Made by a program: the position numbers and the translations under genes
Shown: piece after piece, positions 18,394 to 26,992 of the stretch
Position numbering within the stretch: position 1 is the first letter of the stretch
Layout of the letters: each line of letters begins with the position of its first letter
Notes under the pieces: generated by a model
Database searches by the model: none
What the model was told of the DNA's origin: nothing
Seen by the model: only the letters and a program-made list of their open reading frames with translations
Assembly (NCBI GenBank): GCA_964419335.1
Contig: CAYQOX010000009.1
Coordinates: 1-64,000, forward strand
Source of the DNA: CAYQOX01 sp964419335
Lineage (GTDB): Bacteria > Hinthialibacterota > Hinthialibacteria > Hinthialibacterales > Hinthialibacteraceae
Direction of reading: 5' to 3'
DNA length: 64,000 bases

Positions 18394-19252
18394 GAGCCGA
18401 TTCCGTTTGTTTGATTTGTTTTAAAAACTGACGGATTTGGTATCCCACTTGGTGGCGTCCATTAAATAAAATGGTACCATGATCAAATTCTGGGAGTTCG
18501 ACATAACGAGAATGAGGCAGCAACGAATGCATGGTTTTTCCAATGTGGGGCGGTGTCTCTTGATCCTTTTCTCCATAGATTAAAATCGTGGGGTGGTGAA
18601 TGGAAGGGAGAAGTTCGTGTAAATCTTCATTGACTACGTTGACGAAAATGTTGCGCATTTCTCCCGCGTTTTTATAATCCCGGGAAGCGATTTTATCGTA
18701 GAGTGTTTCTTTGATTTTCTTTCCCATAGAGACGGGGAGGAATGATTGGGCCAGCCGAGCGACCGTACGGATCGTATGCACCCGCCATTTCCGCTTCCAT
18801 GAAATATTTCGTTTCAAACCGGCTGCTGCGATTAAGATTAATCCCTGGACCTCTTCGGGATACTGATTGGCTAACCGATAAGCGACACGGGCTCCAAACG
18901 AATGGCAAATTAAATAGGCGTTGGGAATGGATATTTGTTGCATGAAATGATGAAGCCATTCGGCATATTCGCGTGTTCCCCACGTATTTTGTGGGCGGGT
19001 GGTTTTACCGAAGCCAGGGAAATCGATAGCGATGATTTGACCGAGATCGCTGAGATTTTCCATCAGAGGATCCATGATGGTATGATCACAGCCCCACCCA
19101 TGTAAAAAGAGCAATGGCTTGCCTTCACCGTGTTGAATATAACAGACTTGAAAAGTTTGTTGATCGAATAGCATTTCGATCGTTTTGGGACTAAACATGT
19201 TGATATACCGTTGAATGAAATCGAAATGATTGTGAATATAACATAACGTCAT
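18386..19252 (-). CDS. Alpha/beta hydrolase
   Basis: A serine hydrolase of the alpha/beta-hydrolase fold, 288 residues, or 270 from an ATG at 19198 (MFSPKTIEMLF), which looks the better biological start since conserved sequence begins just after it. The oxyanion-hole motif is FLHGWGCDH and the nucleophile elbow is CHSFGAR (Ser in GxSxG-like context with Cys for the first Gly). The acid is in YGEKDQETPP and the catalytic His in FDHGTILF. No signal peptide is visible. Its 3' end overlaps the membrane MurF gene by 8 bp, so it is translationally linked to cell-wall synthesis. Substrate is unknown; an esterase or amidase acting on a wall or lipid precursor is only a guess. Confidence 0.85.
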   Translation of the reverse strand: MTLCYIHNHFDFIQRYINMFSPKTIEMLFDQQTFQVCYIQHGEGKPLLFLHGWGCDHTIMDPLMENLSDLGQIIAIDFPGFGKTTRPQNTWGTREYAEWLHHFMQQISIPNAYLICHSFGARVAYRLANQYPEEVQGLILIAAAGLKRNISWKRKWRVHTIRTVARLAQSFLPVSMGKKIKETLYDKIASRDYKNAGEMRNIFVNVVNEDLHELLPSIHHPTILIYGEKDQETPPHIGKTMHSLLPHSRYVELPEFDHGTILFNGRHQVGYQIRQFLKQIKQTESAHE

Positions 19253-19455
19253 TTCCTCATATTGCCTATGCCAAGAAATAGCCTACAAGGAGGAACGATT
19301 GGTTTTTTAAAGTATAACGAGTTTTTTCTTATTCGATTTCATGGCTTGATTCGACAGGCCGGGTGGGTAAAACTGAATGGGGAAGATAGGATTGGGCGTG
19401 AGAGAATCAATGAAGGTTTTTCGATCTTTTAGAAACGAAAGGCATAATTTTAAGT

Positions 19456-20634
19456 ATGAAGATTCTCTTTTTGACACCATGTGTACCGACGTATTCTGAT
19501 GGGCGACGGCCTTATAACTTTATTAAATACCTCGCATCCAGGCATGATGTGCATTTACTTGCCATGAAATATGGTGTACAAACCCCATGCGATATACGAC
19601 GCTTACAAGAATTGGGAGTACGGGTTACCACGGTCGATTATGTCCCTTCGCAGTCTGTTATCCTATGTGTGTGTGGCTTGATCACAGGGAAACCGTTAAG
19701 GGTCTCATGGTGCCGATCCGAAGAATTCAAGAATTCTTTGTCTCAATTGACAAGCAAAAATCGTTTCGATCTGGTCCACATTGACCGAATGCGTATGGGG
19801 CAATACGCCCGCTTTATTCAAGCGCCCAAGGTGCTTGATTTTACGGATTCGCTTATCATGTATTTGGATCGTTCGTATCAATTTCGACGCAAGTGGCGGG
19901 AACGTTTAATCGATCGCTGGGAGCGTTGGCGGATACTCCCGTTTGAGCGCAATGTGTTACAACATGTTCAGGCTGCGTTAGTGTGTTCTCAAGTAGATGC
20001 AGAAGTGTTCAAGAAGTACCATCCCCATTTTTCTTTTGAGGTGATAAAAAACGCAGTCGATTATAATCAGTTTCAACCCCATTCCCAGGGGCGGGAGCAT
20101 GAACCACGCTGTGTCATCACAGGGACCTTGTTTTATTTTCCCAACAAAGACTCAATCCATTTTTATTATCACTCCATTCTTCCCTTAATCCGCAGACGGT
20201 ATCCGAAGTTGGAAACATGGTTCATCGGTACCCGACCCAGCCATGATATTCGAAAATTAGACGGGAAGCATGGGATTCAAATTTTGCCGGATGTTCCGCG
20301 TATGGAGGAGTATTTATATCAGGATGATATTTATGTATGCCCTCTCCGGGTGGCCGCCGGAATCCGAAATAAATTGCTGGAAGCCATGTCGGCAGGCATG
20401 GCGATTGTAACGACTCCCTTGGGAGCCGAAGGCTTGTCTCTCAAGGATGGAAAAGAAGTATTGATGGCCGAGACGCCAGAAGACTTTGCTCTGCAAATTG
20501 ACCGATTGATTAAATCTCCCGATTTGCGCCGCTGGTTAGGAAAAAACGCCCGTGAATATGTGATTCAACATCATGACCTAGAACGTTTGGGAATACAGTT
20601 GGAAGATGTGTATTCCCGTCTAGTTGAAAAGTAA
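19456..20634 (+). CDS. Glycosyltransferase family 4 protein
   Basis: 392 residues with a GT-B fold. The N-terminal acceptor domain starts MKILFLTPCVPTYSDGRRPYN, and the donor domain contains CVITGTLFYFPNKDSIHF and YVCPLRVAAGIRNKLLEAMSAG. The latter resembles the TIGR03087-type sugar transferases found with exopolysaccharide systems. AAAGGC lies 13 nt before the ATG; no classical strong ribosome site is visible. The gene stands alone in a 203-bp promoter region. Its last 15 bp overlap the end of the convergent metallophosphatase-like gene. A glycosyltransferase is near certain; the sugar is unknown. Confidence 0.88.
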   Translation: MKILFLTPCVPTYSDGRRPYNFIKYLASRHDVHLLAMKYGVQTPCDIRRLQELGVRVTTVDYVPSQSVILCVCGLITGKPLRVSWCRSEEFKNSLSQLTSKNRFDLVHIDRMRMGQYARFIQAPKVLDFTDSLIMYLDRSYQFRRKWRERLIDRWERWRILPFERNVLQHVQAALVCSQVDAEVFKKYHPHFSFEVIKNAVDYNQFQPHSQGREHEPRCVITGTLFYFPNKDSIHFYYHSILPLIRRRYPKLETWFIGTRPSHDIRKLDGKHGIQILPDVPRMEEYLYQDDIYVCPLRVAAGIRNKLLEAMSAGMAIVTTPLGAEGLSLKDGKEVLMAETPEDFALQIDRLIKSPDLRRWLGKNAREYVIQHHDLERLGIQLEDVYSRLVEK

Positions 20635-22692
20635 TTCGGCCATCTGTTTTTCTGGACTTGCTTCCTGTTGAAACGAGGGGGATAAAACGTAAACCTGTTT
20701 TGTGACCACATCATGTCGTAAAATATCGACGTAGATTCTTTCGTTCGAATCCGAGAAGATCTTTTTCGGGATCATGATTTCGGCATTCCAACCTTCCTCG
20801 TATTGTTGTACAGCGGCTTTCCAATCGGTATTCCAATCTTCATTCGATCTCGCCCACTCCATCGTCTCTCCCTGGGGAGTGACTAAGAAAACATAGGTTT
20901 GGTCTCCTTGAGTAAGTTGCACACGTACGTTTTCATTGTTTTTTAAACTTGCATCGTTCTTTCCTTGAAATTGAGAGGAGTAATAGGCGGCAGGATTTTG
21001 TGTGGCATTGATATGAAGATAAAGATGTTGATCATTATGGAGGAAAAAGGCTTGGGTATTGCGGGGAGGTACTGTCGCATGCTTATCGGTATAAAAGTTT
21101 TGCAGGGATTTGGCGTTTTGCCATTCTGATTCATGCGGGATACCGTCAAGCGTTATATCTGTTGCTGCCCGTACGGCTTCTATTGAAATCTTTTTATGAA
21201 CTTTAAATGGATGGAGTACGATTTGATTATTACGAAAACCCAGGGGATATCCCTGCTTCCCTTTTTGCGGTTGATAGTCGTCAATATGCAAATGTAACGA
21301 AGGGTGAGGATAAATATTTTCTGATTGGGTATAAGCAGTAAATTCAAATTGCAATGGTGCCCCAGTCGCGAGGGTAATCGTTTCTTTTTTGGGGACAATG
21401 GTCCATTGATCACTATTTCGCCATTCAATTTCTCCCACGATAGGTATCCGAAAAGGATTATTGATTTCAACCTTTCCATGTAATTCAACGATTTCTTTCT
21501 CGGCACTTACTGTTTGAAAAGACTGAGACCATTGGCGCAAATCGTTTTCCATTGTAAGCATTTCATAAGAAACAAACTCTGTCGGGCTGATATGATTTTG
21601 AGGATCGATTACAAAAGTATCGAGGCGGCGTCCTTGCAGATTGTACATGGTGCCGGTAATCCGTGTGTCTCGGAATTCCAATAAGAGCCAATGATGTACA
21701 TTGGCATGGTACGCAGCCGCATTCTGATTCGATGGTAAATCGGGATTCATCCCGTTATCTCCTGTGGTGAGGTGATATACCCCTTGTTGGGTATCGTTAT
21801 GATTCACGCTGCCGATGGGGTATGACCTCATGTAATAGGGATCATGTCCAGTGATCACAAGTGGAACTTGGTACTTTTGAAATAAGGGTTGCCATGTTTG
21901 GCTGACTTCAGAAATATCGCTTTGTGAAACAGGAAAAAGAGGATGGTGAAAGAGTACTATCGTCCAAGGTTGAAAATTATTTTTTAAATCTTGTTCCAGC
22001 CATTGGTATTGTTCAGAGCTGGGATCACCTGGTTGGGTGCTATTCAAGATAATGAAATGAACGGGTCCGAAATCGTAGGAGCCATAACATTCCTCACCCG
22101 GTAGATCGATATAATGCGAAAAAGAATGAGAATCTTGCTCTTGCTCTCCCGGAATAATAAACAGAGGGATAGAACGTAATAAAGATCGCATAGGTTGGAA
22201 GAATTGTTCATGCCACTGGGTTGGATCATTTGGGTTGGTGAGAAGGTTTCCTGTGTGTAAGAGAAGATCAGGTTGATGAGACATGATTAAGTCGGAAATG
22301 GTACGAGTGACTTCAGGTTGATTATGGGTTTTGCCTAAGAGGGCGATACGAAGAGGACGCGAGAGCTCTTTGGGAGGCGTGCGAAACGTAAACGTTTCGG
22401 TGAGATGCTCCTCCCAGCGGCAGCGATAAGCATAGAGGGTTGAGGGTTGTAAATCGGGAAGATGCACCTTGTGAGTGGTTGCCGCTTCGACTTCTTGAGC
22501 GGTATGTAAGAGTTGATCTTTGCCATATTCTACAGTACCCAAACTGGGATTTTCTGTTTCCCACATAATCGTGACCCTCTCTGAGGTCATGCTTTGTAAA
22601 TAAGGACCGGCGAGAGGAATAGAATGACCAGAAGAGAAGGATAGTGAAAATAGGATCAAGAGGAGGGATACAGATTGGATAGAGCGAACCAT
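20620..22692 (-). CDS. Exported metallophosphatase-fold protein with lost metal ligands, plus CBM9-like domain
   Basis: 690 residues from the ATG at 22692, preceded at ideal spacing by AAGGAG; an upstream ATG at 22731 lacks one. A signal peptide (SVSLLLILFSLSFSSGHS) is followed by a purple-acid-phosphatase-type FN3 domain (GPYLQSMTSERVTIMWET), then a calcineurin-like phosphoesterase fold (residues about 110-330). The fold's metal sites are altered: GKTHNQ for GDxx, HTGNLL for GD, PGEQEQD for GNHE and GHDPYY for GHxH. Only FHHP is kept. The C-terminus (about 530-690) resembles carbohydrate-binding family 9 (TDITLDGIPHESEWQNA, LYLHINATQNP). It is probably a binding protein rather than an enzyme. 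The convergent 15-bp overlap with the glycosyltransferase suggests compact packing rather than decay. Confidence 0.75.
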   Translation of the reverse strand: MVRSIQSVSLLLILFSLSFSSGHSIPLAGPYLQSMTSERVTIMWETENPSLGTVEYGKDQLLHTAQEVEAATTHKVHLPDLQPSTLYAYRCRWEEHLTETFTFRTPPKELSRPLRIALLGKTHNQPEVTRTISDLIMSHQPDLLLHTGNLLTNPNDPTQWHEQFFQPMRSLLRSIPLFIIPGEQEQDSHSFSHYIDLPGEECYGSYDFGPVHFIILNSTQPGDPSSEQYQWLEQDLKNNFQPWTIVLFHHPLFPVSQSDISEVSQTWQPLFQKYQVPLVITGHDPYYMRSYPIGSVNHNDTQQGVYHLTTGDNGMNPDLPSNQNAAAYHANVHHWLLLEFRDTRITGTMYNLQGRRLDTFVIDPQNHISPTEFVSYEMLTMENDLRQWSQSFQTVSAEKEIVELHGKVEINNPFRIPIVGEIEWRNSDQWTIVPKKETITLATGAPLQFEFTAYTQSENIYPHPSLHLHIDDYQPQKGKQGYPLGFRNNQIVLHPFKVHKKISIEAVRAATDITLDGIPHESEWQNAKSLQNFYTDKHATVPPRNTQAFFLHNDQHLYLHINATQNPAAYYSSQFQGKNDASLKNNENVRVQLTQGDQTYVFLVTPQGETMEWARSNEDWNTDWKAAVQQYEEGWNAEIMIPKKIFSDSNERIYVDILRHDVVTKQVYVLSPSFQQEASPEKQMAELLFN

Positions 22693-22843
22693 GGGTGACT
22701 CCTTCGTAAACGATTGATAAACAAAACTCATGGTAAAGGGGTTCTTTTATAAAGTTTCCATTATCTCAATAGAAAACTTGTTACGTATTCCTAATCGTAA
22801 CACAGATCAAAACAGGCTGCAAAATAATAGGAAGAGGATTGAT

Positions 22844-24613
22844 TTACGTTTTCTGAGATTTTTGAAATGATTCTTGCAAAAAAGACCGTAAATTGGTGAA
22901 ACGTTTTCGGATTTTATTGTTGCTAATAGCAATATCAAGAGCACGTTGATTCCCGACAAGAATGACCATCTGTTTTCCTCGGCTTACCGCAGTGTATAAA
23001 AGATTACGCTGCAGCATTGGATAATGCTGCATGACAAGGGGGATAACCACCGCCGGATACTCGCTGCCTTGCGATTTGTGTACTGTAATCGCATACGCTA
23101 AAGTGGTATTTTCTAATTCCTTCCAACTATAACGCACATCAACCCCGTCAAAACGGATGATAAGTTGCAATTTTTTCTCTTGAATATCAACCACATAGCC
23201 GATATCACCATTAAATACATCCTTGGAGTAATCATTTCGAGTTTGCATGATCTTATCGCCGATAGAAACCGAGTAAAACGGAGTGCGTGCTCGTAAATCT
23301 GCGGGATTTAATTTTTCTTGTAGAACCTCGTTCATCTTTTCTACGCCAAGGTCTTTTTTGATCATCGGACATAACACTTGGACTTCCAGTTTAGGATCAA
23401 GTTCTAACTGGCGAGGAATCCGATTTGACGTCATTTCGAGAATCGCTTCACGTACAGCCTCAGGTTGTTGTCTTTCAATGAAGAAAAAATCTTGGCCGCG
23501 TTCAATCCCAATGCCTTCCATGTCGGGTTTTTGTCCTTCGTTAATTTTTTTCGCGTTGAGCGAGATTAAACTGCCATCTTCTTGGCGGTAAATATCGGTG
23601 AGATGGATGGTTTTGAATAAACCGCTTTCGATCAGTTCATGTAAAACCAATCCCGGCCCTACCGCGGGCAGTTGGTTCACATCCCCTACAAGCAATAAAT
23701 GGGCTGAAGGGGAAATCGCATCAAGCAAAGAGGACATGAGTTCTGTGTCTATCATGGAGGCTTCGTCGATGACCAGCAAATCCGCTTCAAGCCGCCGCCC
23801 TGCATGACGACTAAAAGTCCCCATTTCCGGGTTATACTCAAGCATGCGGTGTATGGTAAGCGCTTTGCGTCCTGTGCTTTCAGAGAGGCGGCGCGAGGCA
23901 CGTCCCGTTGGCGCAGCAAGACGGATTTTGGCTCCACGCTTTTCCCATAATTTCAAAACACCGTGAATAATGGTTGTTTTGCCGGTACCAGGGCCGCCCG
24001 TAAGAATAACCATTTTTTCTCCCAGGGAAGCCGAGATGGCTTCTCTTTGCGCCTCGGCTAGATGAATCCCTAGTTCTTCTTCCACCTTTTTGATTTCACG
24101 TTCTTTGGGTAACTTCAAAGCAACCCGTGAACTGGAAACATAAAGTTCTTGTAAACGATGGGCGATGTTTCGTTCGGCACGAAACATGGGATATAGATAA
24201 ACCGTTGATAGGCCATTCTCGGTTGTGGGAATAAAGACAGTGCGTGTATTTTGTAATTGGCTTAGGGTGTCTTCCAGTTCTATTTCATCATAATAACCCA
24301 GGATCCGGGTCGTGCGTTGATAAAGCTCATGGCAAGGGAGGTAGACATGACCATCCGACATGGCTTGAATGAGAGAATAGCGTATAGCCCCACTTATGCG
24401 TTCAGGAGAATTTTCTCGAAAACCGAATTGTTCGGCGATGGCATCAATATCACGCCAAGGGATACGATCTTCTGGGGTAAATAATTGATAGGGATCATTG
24501 CGGATGTGAGATAGGGCATGGGTGCCAAACATCATATAAGCCTTGTTGGCTTGTGAAAGAGATAAGCCTAGATCCATCAAGTTTTGTATGGTTTTATTTT
24601 TACGTGAGGACAT
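22844..24613 (-). CDS. RecD2/RecD-like superfamily 1 DNA helicase, shortened at the N-terminus
   Basis: A 5'-3' SF1B helicase, 589 residues. It begins with the helix-hairpin-helix region that follows the first domain in RecD2 (LGLSLSQANKAYMMFGTHAL, IRNDPYQL). Motor motifs are Walker A TGGPGTGKTT, Walker B LLVIDEASMID, GDVNQLPAVGPG, and C-terminal TVHKSQGSEYP and YTAVSRGKQ. RecD2 proteins are usually 700 residues or longer, with an N-terminal domain of about 90 residues that is absent here; the sequence upstream of the ATG does not encode it. RecB and RecC are not present. The protein could still be active since all helicase motifs are intact. A role in repair or recombination is expected from the family. 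Confidence 0.88.
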   Translation of the reverse strand: MSSRKNKTIQNLMDLGLSLSQANKAYMMFGTHALSHIRNDPYQLFTPEDRIPWRDIDAIAEQFGFRENSPERISGAIRYSLIQAMSDGHVYLPCHELYQRTTRILGYYDEIELEDTLSQLQNTRTVFIPTTENGLSTVYLYPMFRAERNIAHRLQELYVSSSRVALKLPKEREIKKVEEELGIHLAEAQREAISASLGEKMVILTGGPGTGKTTIIHGVLKLWEKRGAKIRLAAPTGRASRRLSESTGRKALTIHRMLEYNPEMGTFSRHAGRRLEADLLVIDEASMIDTELMSSLLDAISPSAHLLLVGDVNQLPAVGPGLVLHELIESGLFKTIHLTDIYRQEDGSLISLNAKKINEGQKPDMEGIGIERGQDFFFIERQQPEAVREAILEMTSNRIPRQLELDPKLEVQVLCPMIKKDLGVEKMNEVLQEKLNPADLRARTPFYSVSIGDKIMQTRNDYSKDVFNGDIGYVVDIQEKKLQLIIRFDGVDVRYSWKELENTTLAYAITVHKSQGSEYPAVVIPLVMQHYPMLQRNLLYTAVSRGKQMVILVGNQRALDIAISNNKIRKRFTNLRSFLQESFQKSQKT

Positions 24614-24684
24614 GATTTTTTATTGTAAGACCATAAAGATTATTGTTTTACCTAGGCACTTTTTCTTTTTTATAGTACATTCTT

Positions 24685-24708
24685 GTTTATACGTTTCATA
24701 GTATAAAC
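24685..24708. promoter_or_regulatory. 8-bp perfect inverted repeat upstream of the FAH-family gene
   Basis: GTTTATAC / GTATAAAC (24685-24692 and 24701-24708) with an 8-nt spacer, in the 185-bp gap between the divergent RecD-like and FAH genes. It may be an operator; it is AT-rich and could also be chance. No firm -35/-10 pair was found. Confidence 0.25.
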
Positions 24709-24798
24709 GAATCTCAGAGTAAAAACTATCATGAAGTCGAATCTCTGATGATAATACTCCATATCTAAAATTCTTTTTATGAGGAGACTTAAGATACG

Positions 24799-25653
24799 AT
24801 GAAGTTGGTTCGATTTGGCGATCGTGGGGCTGAACGTCCTGGAATCATGCATGATACAGAAGGGATTATCGATGTCTCTTCTTTCGTAGAAGATTATGAT
24901 CCCTATTTTTTCGAAACGGATGGAATCCAAAAACTCGAAGAGATTTTAGAGAAGCAAGCAAGTGATCTTTCCCGCATTTCATCCAATACTCGTTTAGGGG
25001 CTCCTATTACGCAACCCGGGAAAATTTTATGTGTGGGATTAAATTATTCTGATCATGCCCGCGAGACCGGAAAAGAGATTCCTGCTGAACCGGTGTTGTT
25101 TTCCAAAGCGGTCACGGCATTAAATGGTCCCTTCGATACGATTGAGATACCCCGTGGGTCTAAAAAGACCGATTGGGAAGTAGAACTAGCGTTTGTGATT
25201 GGGAAAAAAACGAAGTATGTGCACGAGGCAAACGCCTATGAGCATATTGCGGGTTATGCCATCATGAATGATGTGAGTGAACGTGAGTTTCAAGCCGAGC
25301 GTTGCGGACAATGGGTGAAAGGGAAGAGTCATGATACTTTTGCCCCTTTCGGGCCATATTTAGTTACTCCGGATGAATTATCGGATGTACAGAATGTATC
25401 TTTGTACTTAGATGTGAACGGACAGCGTATGCAAAGCGGCAATACGAAATCCATGATCTTCAATGTTAAAACTTTATTGAGTTATATAAGCCAATTTATG
25501 ACTTTGATGCCAGGTGATATCATCAGCACCGGCACCCCTCCAGGAGTGGGAGCAGGAATGAATCCACCTATGTTTTTAAAACCAGGGGATGTAGTTGAAC
25601 TTGGTGTCGAGGGATTAGGGAGCCAGCGGTTAGATGTGGTCGCTTCCGAATAA
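24799..25653 (+). CDS. Fumarylacetoacetate hydrolase (FAH) family protein
   Basis: 284 residues. The N-terminal FAH lid domain starts MKLVRFGDRGAERPGI, followed by the catalytic core: ILCVGLNYSDHARETG, PVLFSKAVTALNGPFD, and the metal ligands in DWEVELAFVIGKK and AIMNDVSERE. STGTPPGVGAGMNPP is the typical family end. Such enzymes split C-C bonds or act as hydratases or lyases on 2-oxo acids, for example in aromatic or sugar-acid breakdown. GAGGAG lies about 14 nt before the ATG. The final 20 bp overlap the start of the next lipoprotein gene. The exact substrate cannot be told from the sequence. Confidence 0.9.
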   Translation: MKLVRFGDRGAERPGIMHDTEGIIDVSSFVEDYDPYFFETDGIQKLEEILEKQASDLSRISSNTRLGAPITQPGKILCVGLNYSDHARETGKEIPAEPVLFSKAVTALNGPFDTIEIPRGSKKTDWEVELAFVIGKKTKYVHEANAYEHIAGYAIMNDVSEREFQAERCGQWVKGKSHDTFAPFGPYLVTPDELSDVQNVSLYLDVNGQRMQSGNTKSMIFNVKTLLSYISQFMTLMPGDIISTGTPPGVGAGMNPPMFLKPGDVVELGVEGLGSQRLDVVASE

Positions 25654-26290
25654 ATTTTTAGCCTGGGGCCGATTTACGTTATTTGCTCTTCTTTTTTATG
25701 TTTTGGTGATTTTTGTTTCTTGCGGAGAAATGGAAAGAAAAACGGAGTTTGTTCTGGTACCTAGTCATGAACTTGAATCCGTCACCAATGGTTCTCAAAC
25801 TTGGATTTACCGTAAACCGGATTTGGTGCTGGCGGCTTATGATAAAGTTATGCTTGATCCTGTGGTTTTGCAGTTTCATCCACAATCAACAGAAAAAGGG
25901 ATTTATCCCCAGGCTGTTCAACGATTAGCCGATCAGCATGCGGAAATCTTTCACCGCGAGTTAGCAAAAGAATACCAAGTAGTCAAAGAAGCGGGACCAC
26001 GTGTCTTATTGCTCCGTACTGCCTTTTCGAACATGACTGTTTTTTCTCCTAAACACTGGAGTCTGGATTCCCATGAATTTTCTCTCGCTGCCCCTGCTCC
26101 ATTTCATCTTGGTAACCGCTTTGAATTGAATCTGGTTGACGTCCAATCGAATGATCGCTTGATTACTGTGGTGGAAGAAAAAGAGGTTGATCTTTTCAAT
26201 CAACCTCTTTGGTCTGAAGTGAGAGATCAGCTTTCCTACTGGGCAAAAAATACGCGCAAGCATCTGCGGAGTGCTGCGCAGGTGCGTTAA
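25634..26290 (+). CDS. DUF3313-like lipoprotein
   Basis: 218 residues. An N-terminal hydrophobic stretch ends at FVSC (Cys 32), an atypical lipobox with Phe at -3, so lipidation is probable but not certain. The mature part resembles the DUF3313 family of putative outer-membrane lipoproteins. It contains RKPDLVLAAYDKVMLDPV and repeated helix/strand segments around LADQHAEIFHRELAKEY and RVLLLRTAFSN. The start overlaps the end of the FAH gene by 20 bp in another frame, so it is probably co-transcribed. No function is known for the family. Confidence 0.65.
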   Translation: MWSLPNKFLAWGRFTLFALLFYVLVIFVSCGEMERKTEFVLVPSHELESVTNGSQTWIYRKPDLVLAAYDKVMLDPVVLQFHPQSTEKGIYPQAVQRLADQHAEIFHRELAKEYQVVKEAGPRVLLLRTAFSNMTVFSPKHWSLDSHEFSLAAPAPFHLGNRFELNLVDVQSNDRLITVVEEKEVDLFNQPLWSEVRDQLSYWAKNTRKHLRSAAQVR

Positions 26291-26305
26291 TAAACCATCA
26301 TCGAA

Positions 26306-26863
26306 TCAATCGCGATAGACCTCAGGATTGGTTATAACTCGGAAGAATTCTTGATTCATGCGCTTTAAATTTGTTTTGCTCTTGGGAATATTGAGCACAT
26401 CCTTATGATCGCCTTTTTTATAAACGGCTGCGGGATCCTGATAAAAGGCTTCTAGCGATTCGGCTCCTTGCCAACAAGCGTTATCGTACAACCATACTAA
26501 AGCGGACCCATCTCCCATTTGATTCGCTTGCCCTAAATCGGTTTTAATAAAATCTTCGAGGAACTGACAAAGCGGGTTGTCAGGGAGTTGTTCAAAATCC
26601 TCCGGTTTTAAAACGCTGTTTTTGTCCCAAAAGGAGCTCACCGCCCACTCGACTAGATAGGTTTTCTTCGCGACGATATAGGCACTCCACCCGTCCTTTC
26701 CGTTATAACCGTAATTGCTGGTGGTGAGGCTAAAAACGAGGATACGTTCGGCTATCGTGGGTTCGAGGAGTAAAGCATTGGCGATGGTGGTCAAAGGGCC
26801 TCCGGCTATGATAAGCAGTGATGATAAGATAAGATGTTCCTTTTGCCATGGTTTATCCCTCAT
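26306..26863 (-). pseudogene. N-terminally truncated nucleoside-hydrolase-like fragment
   Basis: The 185-codon frame begins where the middle of an inosine/uridine-preferring nucleoside hydrolase would be, with LIIAGGPLTTIANALLLEP (the GGPLT...A.AL element), followed by NGKDGWSAYIVAKK and a C-terminal region with DGSALVWLYDNA. The first third of the fold, including the N-terminal D-x-D-x-x-x-D-D calcium site, is absent. An in-frame TAA lies three codons before the ATG, and the next gene begins only 130 bp beyond. It is most likely a remnant, though the open frame is undamaged and a short protein cannot be excluded. It is convergent with the DUF3313 lipoprotein gene, separated by 15 bp. Confidence 0.55.
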
Positions 26864-26992
26864 GTTAAATTAGTCATTGAAGAGAATAACGCATTCTTAT
26901 AAAAAGTCGATCAATCATGATTCATCTTGAAATTTAGATTTTTCTCTTCACAATGAATTTTAAACCATAAACATCGAATATAGGATAGCATT

